A model generated the notes under the pieces. The model was not told where the DNA came from. It did no database searches and saw only the letters and a list, made by a program, of their open reading frames with translations. Below, one piece after another: positions 12,121 to 18,754 of a DNA stretch of 18,947 nt. The DNA is from Bacilli bacterium (GTDB taxonomy: Bacteria > Bacillota_I > Bacilli_A > RF39 > UBA660). The stretch is from contig JAFZPS010000063.1 in the NCBI GenBank assembly GCA_017550205.1, positions 1-18,947 of the forward strand, given 5' to 3'. The position numbers were made by a program, and so were the translations under genes. How positions within the stretch are numbered: the stretch's first letter is position 1; each line of letters opens with the position of its first letter.

Positions 12121-13023
12121 ATGAAGTGTAGCTATTGCGGAGCCGATAATAAGGAAGACGCAAAATTTTGTGCATCGTGTGGAGCAGAATTAAAAGAAAA
12201 AAAGAAAAAGACAGAAGAAGTAAAAGTAGAAAAAGCTGAAGTAAAAGAAGTTAAGAAAGAACCTACAAAAGTAGAACCAGTAAAAGATGGAAAAGCAACT
12301 GCATCATTAGTATTAGGTATCTGTAGTTTACTTATATGGTGTTTAACTTTCATACTATCTTTAATAGGTTTAATACTTGGTATTGCATCTAAAGAGAGAA
12401 GTGGAAAAAGAACAGCTGGTATAGTACTTAATGCAATCGGATTATTCTTATCAACAATCTCTATAATCGTAATGTTCGTATTCTATTCAGCATTTGTTGT
12501 AGCATTTCAAGAAGTTAGTAGAAGTGGTGACTTTGATAGATTCTTTGAAATTATAGAAGAAGAATATGAAAAGCAAGAAAACAATAATATCGGAAGTTCA
12601 TCAACACCAGTAATAACAGATAGTTCTAAAATTGTTGGTGATGAAAAATATGGATATGTAAAAGTACCTACAACATGGGTTGTATTTACAGATGTTGATA
12701 ATCCAAATGTATATCAATATACAGATATTGGAGAAAAAGGTTATATAGTAACTTTAAATACATATGAAGATGATGTTGCACCATATACAGCAGCACAAAA
12801 TGTAAAAACAAAAATTGAATCTGAAGGAAATGAAGCAGTTATAAAAACTGCAATAATTGGAAAGTATATTGCATGGGTAGTTGATGCAAAATATACTGAT
12901 GGAACTTATATAGATATATATCTATTTAAAGCAGATGATAAACTACATTTTGTATCAATTGAAGGACCAGATGATACAAATGAAAATTTCAATATACCAA
13001 AAACATTTAGTTTAACTAAATAA
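12121..13023 (+). CDS. Zinc-ribbon/DUF4190 membrane protein, paralogue 1
   Basis: 300 residues. The N-terminal zinc ribbon has C3, C6, C17 and C20 (CSYC, CASCG). A Lys/Glu-rich linker follows (24-56), then a DUF4190-type pair of membrane segments at about 60-88 (ATASLVLGICSLL, LIGLILGIAS) and 98-130 (RTAGIVLNAIGLFL), then an acidic helix and a C-terminal domain of about 130 residues starting GYVKVPTTWVVF. Topology suggests a cytoplasmic ribbon and an extracellular C-terminal domain, since both termini flank a hairpin of two segments; orientation is inferred. The function of such proteins is unknown. Twenty nt separate it from its paralogue at 13044; they are probably co-transcribed. Confidence 0.85.
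   Translation: MKCSYCGADNKEDAKFCASCGAELKEKKKKTEEVKVEKAEVKEVKKEPTKVEPVKDGKATASLVLGICSLLIWCLTFILSLIGLILGIASKERSGKRTAGIVLNAIGLFLSTISIIVMFVFYSAFVVAFQEVSRSGDFDRFFEIIEEEYEKQENNNIGSSSTPVITDSSKIVGDEKYGYVKVPTTWVVFTDVDNPNVYQYTDIGEKGYIVTLNTYEDDVAPYTAAQNVKTKIESEGNEAVIKTAIIGKYIAWVVDAKYTDGTYIDIYLFKADDKLHFVSIEGPDDTNENFNIPKTFSLTK
12285..12320 (+). repeat. 36-bp exact repeat, copy 1
   Basis: Identical to 13232-13267, encoding DGKATASLVLG of the DUF4190 region. The identity includes all synonymous positions. Confidence 0.9.
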
Positions 13024-13043
13024 ATAGAAAAGGAGTAAAAATT

Positions 13044-13919
13044 ATGTATTGTGTTAAATGTGGTAATGAAGTAAAAGACGGAACTAAGTTCTGTACAAAT
13101 TGTGGAGCTGAAATAGAAGAAGCAAAAAAAGAAGAAGTAAAAGAGGAATCATTAACTTATAGTCAAAATAAATCAATTGAGACTACAAGTAATCCAGTAG
13201 TTGTACCTGAAGCTGCTAAAAGCGAAGGATCAGATGGAAAAGCAACTGCATCATTAGTATTAGGTATTGTAAGTTTTGTAGTACCATGTGTTGGATTCAT
13301 AACTTCAATAGTAGGTTTAATCTTAGGTATTTGCGCTAAGAAAAGTGGTAAGAAAACAGCAGGTATTATCCTTAACTCTATAGCTTTAGGATTAATAGTA
13401 ATTGCATGGATAGTTCTATATAGTTTAGGATCATTCGCTAGTTTCCTTGAAGGATTTGAATCATCAACTTATCCAACAACAACACCAAGCGTTACAACAC
13501 CAAGTACAACACCAAGCACTAAATCAGGAAGAACAACTTCAACTGGTACAGTAGTATTTGATGGATTCGAAATGACTTTAGGAAACAATTATCAAATAGT
13601 AACAGATGATAGAAATAGTTCTTCATACTATGGTCAATCAGTAATTAAATTACCAGTTACAATTAAAAATGTAAGTGCATCAAGTGATCACTTAAATATG
13701 TTCTATTATGATTATATAGCACCAGATGGATCAACAATTGATTCATTAAGAAATGATTTTGGTAGTTCAGTAGATGCAATTGATTATGTACATGTTGATA
13801 GTGGATCTAGTAAAACTCAATACTTCTATATCCTATACAAAGGTAAAGGAAAATATAAAATTGAATTTAGTAAATCATATCCAAAAGAAGAAAAAACAAT
13901 TGAATTTACTATTAAATAA
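13044..13919 (+). CDS. Zinc-ribbon/DUF4190 membrane protein with DUF4352-like domain, paralogue 2
   Basis: 291 residues. The zinc ribbon has C3, C6, C17 and C20 (CVKC, CTNCG). A linker leads to a DUF4190-type segment pair at about 66-97 and 105-130. Residues 141-166 form a Thr/Pro/Ser-rich spacer (STYPTTTPSVTTPSTTPS), typical of a surface-exposed stalk. Residues 168-291 form a beta-rich DUF4352-like domain (VVFDGFEMTLG, KLPVTIKNVSASSDHLN), an immunoglobulin-like fold often on the outside of Bacillota. AAAGGAG precedes the ATG. It shares a 36-bp identical stretch with paralogue 1, but the C-terminal domains differ, so after duplication one of them exchanged or diverged its outer domain. Confidence 0.85.
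   Translation: MYCVKCGNEVKDGTKFCTNCGAEIEEAKKEEVKEESLTYSQNKSIETTSNPVVVPEAAKSEGSDGKATASLVLGIVSFVVPCVGFITSIVGLILGICAKKSGKKTAGIILNSIALGLIVIAWIVLYSLGSFASFLEGFESSTYPTTTPSVTTPSTTPSTKSGRTTSTGTVVFDGFEMTLGNNYQIVTDDRNSSSYYGQSVIKLPVTIKNVSASSDHLNMFYYDYIAPDGSTIDSLRNDFGSSVDAIDYVHVDSGSSKTQYFYILYKGKGKYKIEFSKSYPKEEKTIEFTIK
13232..13267 (+). repeat. 36-bp exact repeat, copy 2
   Basis: Identical to 12285-12320. The distance between copies is 947 bp, direct orientation, within the paired paralogues. Confidence 0.9.
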
Positions 13920-13947
13920 AAAAAGAGATAATTAATCTCTTTTTTTT
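13917..13947. terminator. Bidirectional terminator
   Basis: Stem AGAGAT/ATCTCT (13924-13929, 13935-13940) with an A-run before and a T-run after, between the converging genes at 13044 and 13946. Confidence 0.85.
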
Positions 13948-14299
13948 ATTCATCTCTAACTTTAGTAAAATCTATTTTAGGTCTTTCAGATTGACGTTTA
14001 ACATTTCTTTTTATTGAATTAAGTAATTCTTTTCTATTTGCTAATACTTGATCTTCAACTCTTTCAACTTCATAAACAATTAATGCGCATACACAATCTA
14101 TTGCAAGATGTCCATCTTTAATAAAACACTTGTATACATTATTACATACATTTAGTTTATTATTTATAGGTAGATTATAATATTCACTTATTTGACTACC
14201 ATATCTCTCAGCTATTTTTTCATCAGTACAAGCTAAACCTAAAAATGACTCAACTACTTCAATTTTAATTTCATCTAAACTATTTTTATTTTTTTCCAT
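13946..14299 (-). CDS. Unrecognised small soluble protein, 117 aa
   Basis: Start taken at the ATG at 14299 (MEKNKNSLDE): GAGG (plus-strand CCTC, 14306-14309) is 6 nt upstream, and the longer GTG frame at 14326 would begin inside the promoter. I do not recognise the family. The protein is helical (SLDEIKIEVVESFLGLA, ISEYYNLPINNKLNVCNNVYK) with three closely spaced cysteines in the middle (CNNVYKCF, DCVCALIVYEVE) and a basic, Arg/Lys-rich end. No membrane segment. Zinc binding by the cysteines is possible but not shown by a known motif. Confidence 0.7.
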   Translation of the reverse strand: MEKNKNSLDEIKIEVVESFLGLACTDEKIAERYGSQISEYYNLPINNKLNVCNNVYKCFIKDGHLAIDCVCALIVYEVERVEDQVLANRKELLNSIKRNVKRQSERPKIDFTKVRDE

Positions 14300-14317
14300 A
14301 ATATACCTCGTTCCTAT

Positions 14318-14323
14318 ATTATA
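14318..14323 (-). promoter_or_regulatory. -10 box of the 117-aa minus-strand gene
   Basis: TATAAT on the minus strand (plus-strand ATTATA), giving a leader of about 12 nt to the ATG at 14299. Confidence 0.5.
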
Positions 14324-14356
14324 CACATATACTGAAAAAATTCAATAAAAATTATC

Positions 14357-14384
14357 TTGCATTTTATATCATAATGATTATAAT
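14357..14384 (+). promoter_or_regulatory. Promoter of the 168-aa gene at 14414
   Basis: TTGCAT (14357-14362), 16-bp spacer, TATAAT (14379-14384). AAAGGAG (14401-14407) precedes the ATG by 6 nt. Confidence 0.6.
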
Positions 14385-14413
14385 AAATATCAGTAATTTC
14401 AAAGGAGATATAT

Positions 14414-14920
14414 ATGGACGAAATAAAAAAAGATGGACAATTTATAAAAGAGTTAACAGAAGCTAGTATAGATGCAAGAGGAAGAGCACTTAACAGAAGA
14501 AAAATAAATAAACCTTTTGTTAATTCATATAAAAAAATAATTATAGAAACAGTAGCAACTTATGATTATGATACAGAACAATTTAAAACTAATTGGTTAT
14601 TAAATAAACACGAATTAGAGGATTTAATTGGAACACCATCAAAAGTTACAGCTCAAATAGGTGGAAAAGAAAACTATTGCACTATAGATATTGAATATAA
14701 AAGTAGAGAAGATGTACCTTCATTTATGAAGACAGAAATATATTCAGAACTTATTACTGTAATGTTAGAAGAAGATGATATCAGAAGATTATTAGTTCCA
14801 TTTGGTAAAGGTATGAAATTAACAATTTCATTTCCTGCAGATGTAATAGTAAAACAACAAGAAAATTATAATGAAACAGTAAAACCAAAAGTAAAAACAA
14901 AAAGTAAACAAACTAAATAG
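14414..14920 (+). CDS. Unrecognised soluble protein, 168 aa
   Basis: I do not recognise the family. It begins with a charged helix (KDGQFIKELTEASIDARGRALNRRK), continues with alternating strands (KKIIIETVATYDYDTEQFKTN, NYCTIDIEYKSRED, MKLTISFPADVIVKQ) and ends in a Lys/Thr-rich, probably disordered tail (KPKVKTKSKQTK). No signal peptide or membrane segment. Its own promoter and terminator make it a single-gene unit. Confidence 0.75.
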   Translation: MDEIKKDGQFIKELTEASIDARGRALNRRKINKPFVNSYKKIIIETVATYDYDTEQFKTNWLLNKHELEDLIGTPSKVTAQIGGKENYCTIDIEYKSREDVPSFMKTEIYSELITVMLEEDDIRRLLVPFGKGMKLTISFPADVIVKQQENYNETVKPKVKTKSKQTK

Positions 14921-14940
14921 TCTAATAGACTATTTTTTTT
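14915..14940 (+). terminator. Terminator after the 168-aa gene
   Basis: Perfect 9-bp stem AAATAGTCT/AGACTATTT (14915-14923, 14927-14935), loop AAT, T's to 14940. The TAG stop is in the stem. Confidence 0.85.
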
Positions 14941-14941
14941 A

Positions 14942-14950
14942 TGTTATAAT
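14942..14950 (+). promoter_or_regulatory. Extended -10 promoter directly behind a terminator
   Basis: TGTTATAAT one base after the T-run. The predicted start near 14956 leaves a leader of about 11 nt carrying AGGTG before the ATG at 14968. Confidence 0.65.
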
Positions 14951-14967
14951 ACATATAGGTGATTATT

Positions 14968-15330
14968 ATGAAATATATAGAATATATTACTGAAGGTAAT
15001 TGTATAATTAGAAGTTTTAGTAAACTATATAATGAAACACCAGAAAACATATCTAAAGAATTATCTAATATACAACAAGAATTAAACTCAAATGATTCCA
15101 ATGATATAGAAGTATTTGAAGAATATATGAAAAGAAGAAATACTAATAAAATAGATAATTATAAAGATATTAAAGTAAAAGACTTAGTATTAGATAATAA
15201 AGAATATATAGTATTCTGCTATGATAAAAAAGATTGGTATCACTTAATACCTATAATAGATAATACTATATATGATAAAACTAATAATTGTTTAGATTTA
15301 TATACAATTAGTATATATAGAAAGGATTAA
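14968..15330 (+). CDS. Small protein, possible papain-like cysteine peptidase fold, 120 aa
   Basis: Start at the ATG at 14968, which has AGGTGA about 6 nt upstream; the in-frame GTG at 14959 is part of that site. The N-terminus reads EGNCIIRSFSKLYN (C12 at the head of a helix) and the C-terminal part reads WYHLIPIIDNTIYDKTNN (H92, then D98 and D103). This Cys-helix followed by His-strand and Asp/Asn order is what papain-like/C39-like folds show, but the sequence is short and divergent, so the assignment is tentative. The middle is a charged helix (ISKELSNIQQELNS). Its stop lies one base from the start of the downstream lipoprotein gene, so the two are co-translated. Confidence 0.6.
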   Translation: MKYIEYITEGNCIIRSFSKLYNETPENISKELSNIQQELNSNDSNDIEVFEEYMKRRNTNKIDNYKDIKVKDLVLDNKEYIVFCYDKKDWYHLIPIIDNTIYDKTNNCLDLYTISIYRKD

Positions 15331-15331
15331 T

Positions 15332-15793
15332 ATGAAAAAAATAATTGTATTATTAATAATTCTATTTCTAGTAACAGGTTGTAGTAATAATAGAGTTATA
15401 AGTAACTTAGGATTAAATAAAGATAATTGTAGAGTATTAGAAGAAAAAGATACACATGGAGGTTTCTTAGGAGATGGAGATTACTTTGCAAGAATAAAAT
15501 GTTCTAAAATAGAAGATAAATTAAATAAAAGATGGAAAGAATTACCTATATCTGATGAATTAAAAGAAGTAACTGAAATGGAACATTGTGATAGTAAAAG
15601 TTGTGAAGATATTTATAAAAGATATAATATACCTAATGTAAAAAATGGATATTACTATTTTAAAGATAGACATTCTGAATCAACTAATACATATGATGAT
15701 ACTGATATAAATAATAGAAGTTCATATAACTTCACATTCGCTATTTTAGATAAAGATACAAATATGATTTACTATTATGAATTAGATACATAA
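15332..15793 (+). CDS. Lipoprotein, 153 aa
   Basis: The N-terminus MKKIIVLLIILFLVTGCSNN has a basic start, a hydrophobic core and the lipobox LVTGC, so Cys17 should be lipidated after signal peptidase II cleavage and the protein anchored to the outer face of the membrane. The mature part has several cysteines (NCRVLEE, RIKCSKIED, HCDSKSCEDIYK) that could form disulfides. No known domain was recognised. AAAGGA lies inside the last codons of the upstream gene, 5 nt before the ATG. The pairing with a possible cysteine-peptidase-like protein is conserved-looking by spacing, but the relation is unknown. Confidence 0.85.
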   Translation: MKKIIVLLIILFLVTGCSNNRVISNLGLNKDNCRVLEEKDTHGGFLGDGDYFARIKCSKIEDKLNKRWKELPISDELKEVTEMEHCDSKSCEDIYKRYNIPNVKNGYYYFKDRHSESTNTYDDTDINNRSSYNFTFAILDKDTNMIYYYELDT

Positions 15794-15822
15794 AAAACAC
15801 TAACTGATTGTTAGTGTTTTTT
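15792..15822 (+). terminator. Terminator after the lipoprotein gene
   Basis: Perfect 13-bp stem AAAAAACACTAAC/GTTAGTGTTTTTT with a TGATT loop. The stem CACTAAC/GTTAGTG recurs in the terminator at 18727. Confidence 0.9.
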
Positions 15823-15832
15823 AAAGTTTTAG

Positions 15833-15898
15833 TTATTTCAAAAATAATATATTATAATAGATTATTAATGTAAATGAGATGACAAATTATTTCAAAAA
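15833..15898 (+). repeat. Pair of 12-bp direct repeats upstream of the 181-aa gene
   Basis: TTATTTCAAAAA occurs at 15833-15844 and 15887-15898, 54 bp apart. In this AT-rich gap it may be chance; it could also be a regulator site. Confidence 0.3.
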
Positions 15899-15919
15899 GA
15901 CATTATAAAATAACTATCA

Positions 15920-15928
15920 TGATATAAT
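15920..15928 (+). promoter_or_regulatory. Extended -10 promoter of the 181-aa gene
   Basis: TGATATAAT. AAGGAG (15937-15942) precedes the ATG at 15950 by 7 nt. Confidence 0.6.
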
Positions 15929-15949
15929 GTATATATAAGGAGAGATAAT

Positions 15950-16495
15950 ATGTTAAATTTTACTAAAGAAGAAATGAGAGCATATGTTGAAGGTAAACTT
16001 CCATATAGCACAATTATTGAAGCAAAAAAGAAAGGTAATACTATAGCTGAACCTGGGCTTGTAGGAGAAGAAGTAATAACATATACTATTGAAAACGGAC
16101 AAGAAAAAATTGAAAGAACTCAAAAAGTCACACTAGATTCAGAAACTAATAGACCAGGTTGGATTCTAACAAAAACAGATTCAAACAATCAACCAGTTAT
16201 TGATAGTTTTGGTCATCTAAATCAATATATAGTAGCAGATTCAGTATTCCAAAAAACATATGAACCATCAAATGATGGACCAAATTTATATTCAAAAAGC
16301 CAAGTAGAAAAATTTATACAAGCAGAAGAAGACTTACACTTTTTTACTAAATATGGTGAAATGGAAGTGGCTAAAGGTGGATATATTAAAGTAACTGATC
16401 TTGATAGAATATCTGGTATTTCAGCACAAGACTTTGCAGATACTTATGTAATTGCAGAACCACAAAAAACAGATGAAAATGGTTATGCTAAATAA
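15950..16495 (+). CDS. Unrecognised soluble protein, 181 aa
   Basis: I do not recognise the family with confidence. It starts with a helix (TKEEMRAYVEGKLPYSTI), then has a beta-rich central part with many Thr/Glu/Gln (EEVITYTIENGQEKIERTQK, WILTKTDSNNQPVIDS) and the stretch YIVADSVFQKTYEP. That stretch loosely resembles the end of PGDYG-like domains, but this is not enough for an assignment. No signal peptide, membrane segment or obvious catalytic residues. The protein ends in a short acidic tail. It is monocistronic; its terminator is shared with the converging gene. Confidence 0.75.
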   Translation: MLNFTKEEMRAYVEGKLPYSTIIEAKKKGNTIAEPGLVGEEVITYTIENGQEKIERTQKVTLDSETNRPGWILTKTDSNNQPVIDSFGHLNQYIVADSVFQKTYEPSNDGPNLYSKSQVEKFIQAEEDLHFFTKYGEMEVAKGGYIKVTDLDRISGISAQDFADTYVIAEPQKTDENGYAK

Positions 16496-16507
16496 TAACT
16501 TATAAAT

Positions 16508-16540
16508 AAAAAACTCTAACTATTATAGTTAGAGTTTTAT
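16508..16540. terminator. Bidirectional terminator
   Basis: Perfect 13-bp stem AAAACTCTAACTA/TAGTTAGAGTTTT (16510-16522, 16526-16538), loop TTA, between converging genes at 15950 and 16547. Confidence 0.85.
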
Positions 16541-16546
16541 TAATTA

Positions 16547-16822
16547 TTACCTTTTAGATTTTTTATTCTTAGAATAGAATTCATCTAAAACAGGTGCCAT
16601 ATCTGAAATAAACTTTCTTTGTTCTTCAGGACTACCTGCCATAGCTTTATTATATGCTTCTTCAAAAATGGTTCTTTTTTGATCTTCTAATACTGCTTTT
16701 TGATACATTCTTCTACCAAATATTGGTATATTAAGCATCATATCATCTGGTATAAGCATTTGACTTTCATTATAATCATTAATAAACTTTTCAATATCTT
16801 CCATAGTATAATTACTATTCAT
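16547..16822 (-). CDS. Unrecognised small soluble protein, 91 aa
   Basis: Start taken at the ATG at 16822 (MNSNYTMEDIEKF), with GGAG (plus-strand CTCC, 16831-16834) upstream; the longer GTG frame at 16840 would start at the edge of the -10 box. I do not recognise the family. Mostly helical and charged: an acidic N-terminal helix (MEDIEKFINDYNESQ), a short Pro-containing turn (MLIPDDMMLNIPIFG), a Lys/Arg/Glu helix (QKAVLEDQKRTIFEEAYNKAM) and a basic end (KNKKSKR). No membrane segment. Confidence 0.7.
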   Translation of the reverse strand: MNSNYTMEDIEKFINDYNESQMLIPDDMMLNIPIFGRRMYQKAVLEDQKRTIFEEAYNKAMAGSPEEQRKFISDMAPVLDEFYSKNKKSKR

Positions 16823-16840
16823 ATAATCATCTCCAATCAC

Positions 16841-16849
16841 ATTATATCA
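16841..16849 (-). promoter_or_regulatory. Extended -10 promoter of the 91-aa minus-strand gene
   Basis: TGATATAAT on the minus strand, the same motif as at 15920 on the plus strand, giving a leader of about 12 nt. Confidence 0.6.
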
Positions 16850-16872
16850 TGAAAAAGTAGTAAAACAATTTA

Positions 16873-16901
16873 TTGAATTAATTCTTTCTTTAATATATAA
16901 T
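16873..16901 (+). promoter_or_regulatory. Promoter of the gene pair at 16927 and 17700
   Basis: TTGAAT (16873-16878), 17-bp spacer, TATAAT (16896-16901). Confidence 0.65.
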
Positions 16902-16926
16902 ATAAACTTAATTGGAGGACTTTATT

Positions 16927-17655
16927 ATGAAAAAAGTTTTATATCTAAATAATAAATATATTGAAGCTGAAGGTGGAGCATATCAATGGAGTGGAAATGT
17001 AATATTTGATGATACTGATGGTTGGATTGAAGGTATTGTTAGGTATCCTAAAACTAAACCTGAATATTTCATTGCCATTAACCACTTGGAGAAATATTAT
17101 AATTACTTAGTCTTTGGTGCTTGTAATCCAGAAAGAGGACTTGAATTATTCTTATATGATTGGCAAGAAGGACAGTTTTATATATATCATGGTGTAGGAA
17201 TTGGAAATGGGAAATATCTATCAACTAATAGTTCCTTTGATGTATGTGGTTTATTATCATTTGATGGAATCGAATGTAATATTGAAATGAAAGATATACA
17301 TACAAAAAGTATTGAAGAAATAGAAAAAGAAACAAATTTTTATATATCAAATTTTGTTAGTACAAGTTTTGGTTTTGTTGAAGAGTCGCCTTCTCGTGAC
17401 ATTGCAATAAATTTTTATAGTTATGCTTCTGATATGAGAACACATTTATGCAGAGAAGTTAATTCTGGTGAACAAATTACTGATGAACTAATTGATTATA
17501 TTTTAGTATTATGCAAACGTGAACTTGAAAAAGATTATACAAAAGAAACTATTGATGGAATTAATTCTACTGCTCAAAAAAGAAAAGTAAAAAGAATAGA
17601 AAACATGGCAAGTAAAGTTACTAGAAATGATGATGAATTACCATTTGAAATATAA
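16927..17655 (+). CDS. Unrecognised soluble protein, 242 aa
   Basis: Start at the ATG at 16927, 8 nt after GGAGG (16914-16918); an upstream in-frame TTG at 16912 overlaps this site. I do not recognise the family. Aromatic, strand-rich N-terminal 100 residues (WSGNVIFDDTDGWIEGIVRY, LFLYDWQEGQFYIYHGVG) are followed by a helical C-terminal part (IEEIEKETNFYISNF, ITDELIDYILVLCKRELEK) and a basic stretch QKRKVKRIENMASKV. No signal peptide or membrane segment. The following gene starts 44 nt later with its own strong ribosome binding site and no evident terminator between, so the two are probably one transcript. Confidence 0.75.
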   Translation: MKKVLYLNNKYIEAEGGAYQWSGNVIFDDTDGWIEGIVRYPKTKPEYFIAINHLEKYYNYLVFGACNPERGLELFLYDWQEGQFYIYHGVGIGNGKYLSTNSSFDVCGLLSFDGIECNIEMKDIHTKSIEEIEKETNFYISNFVSTSFGFVEESPSRDIAINFYSYASDMRTHLCREVNSGEQITDELIDYILVLCKRELEKDYTKETIDGINSTAQKRKVKRIENMASKVTRNDDELPFEI

Positions 17656-17699
17656 AAGAATATTTCTAATATATAAAATTCTTATTCAGGAGGGTTCCT

Positions 17700-18743
17700 A
17701 TGGAAGATTTAAATACACTACAAAAATACAGAGATAAACCAAGCAAAAACGGATATATGTATAAAGTAATTAAAGTACCTACATTACTGTGGTTAATAAA
17801 AAGAGGTAAAAAGTATTTTAAAGGTTATTGGGTTGAAGGTAAAGAAGAAGAAGAAAATGAAATAGAAAACACAATAATTGAAGGCATTACATTTGAAGAT
17901 TGTGAATTCTATGGAATTAATGTAGGCAATACAGTTATTAAAAATTGTTCATTTATTGATTGTGAAACAGGATTCTTGTATTTTCATCATAATAGTGTAA
18001 TAGATTGCTATTCAGATCAAGTGTTATTAGATTTCTTTACTAATATTCGATTTAATACATTTGATAATGTTAAAGGTAATACAATAAAGGGTGTTGGATT
18101 TAATACTTTCAACAAAAATAACGTTTTTAGAAATATGAATTTAGATGGATTTACAGGAATGCTATATCAAGAGGCATTTACTGAAGGTATGGCTTTAAAA
18201 TGGCAAAACAATTTCTTTCATAATACTAGCATAAGTATAGATACTATTTCTAAATTATGTGATGATGCTAGATTTATATGGAATGGTTCAAATGACTGGG
18301 AACAGTCTGAAGAAAGAGAAATAATTGAGGATGTTGTCTCAGAATGGAATGGACCAGATAATTTTATAATAGATATGAGTAATATGAGTAAAAGTGGTAA
18401 AATAAATTTAGTTGCAAGTTTATTCACAAAACTATGCAAAGGTAATATGTTTATTGTTTATGAAGATTATGAAATATCGTCTAAATCAACTATAGATTTT
18501 CATACAATTAATAACCCATTACCAATAAAGATAATATCTAGTGATGGAAATATTGTTGATACAAGTAAAATGATGGATATAAATATAAAAACTTCTTTTG
18601 ACCCTAATTTTAAAAGTAGGAATACATTAAGATATTTATTATATGATGGAAAAGACTTAGAATATTTATATACTGATGATTATGATATAACTAATCCAAA
18701 AAATCATTCTTGTAAAAAACTAATAAAAAACACTAACAATTAA
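17700..18743 (+). CDS. Protein with a beta-helix-like region, 347 aa
   Basis: AGGAGGG (17688-17694) is 5 nt before the ATG. After a basic, hydrophobic N-terminal stretch (VIKVPTLLWLIKRGKKYFKGYW, about 23-44), residues 57-155 show irregular repeats of Asn/Cys/Phe turns (IIEGITFEDCEFYG, TVIKNCSFIDCETG, NTIKGVGFNTFN, NNVFRNMNLDGFTG), as in right-handed beta helices with asparagine ladders or pentapeptide-like proteins. The C-terminal 150 residues are mixed (INLVASLFTKLCKGNMFIVY). There is no signal peptide, so it is probably cytoplasmic. The family is not recognised and no catalytic residues are assigned. The terminator overlaps the stop codon. Confidence 0.75.
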   Translation: MEDLNTLQKYRDKPSKNGYMYKVIKVPTLLWLIKRGKKYFKGYWVEGKEEEENEIENTIIEGITFEDCEFYGINVGNTVIKNCSFIDCETGFLYFHHNSVIDCYSDQVLLDFFTNIRFNTFDNVKGNTIKGVGFNTFNKNNVFRNMNLDGFTGMLYQEAFTEGMALKWQNNFFHNTSISIDTISKLCDDARFIWNGSNDWEQSEEREIIEDVVSEWNGPDNFIIDMSNMSKSGKINLVASLFTKLCKGNMFIVYEDYEISSKSTIDFHTINNPLPIKIISSDGNIVDTSKMMDINIKTSFDPNFKSRNTLRYLLYDGKDLEYLYTDDYDITNPKNHSCKKLIKNTNN

Positions 18744-18754
18744 GTTAGTGTTTT
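18727..18754 (+). terminator. Terminator at the end of the beta-helix-like gene
   Basis: Perfect 11-bp stem AAAACACTAAC/GTTAGTGTTTT with the loop AATTAA containing the stop codon. The stem is the same as in the terminator at 15792. Confidence 0.8.

Noticed and set aside
14300..14326. GTG start for the 117-aa minus-strand gene
   Set aside because: It falls on the TATAAT box; the ATG at 14299 has a correctly placed GAGG.
16823..16840. GTG start for the 91-aa minus-strand gene
   Set aside because: It abuts the -10 box, and the extension codes for the GGAG site of the better ATG at 16822.
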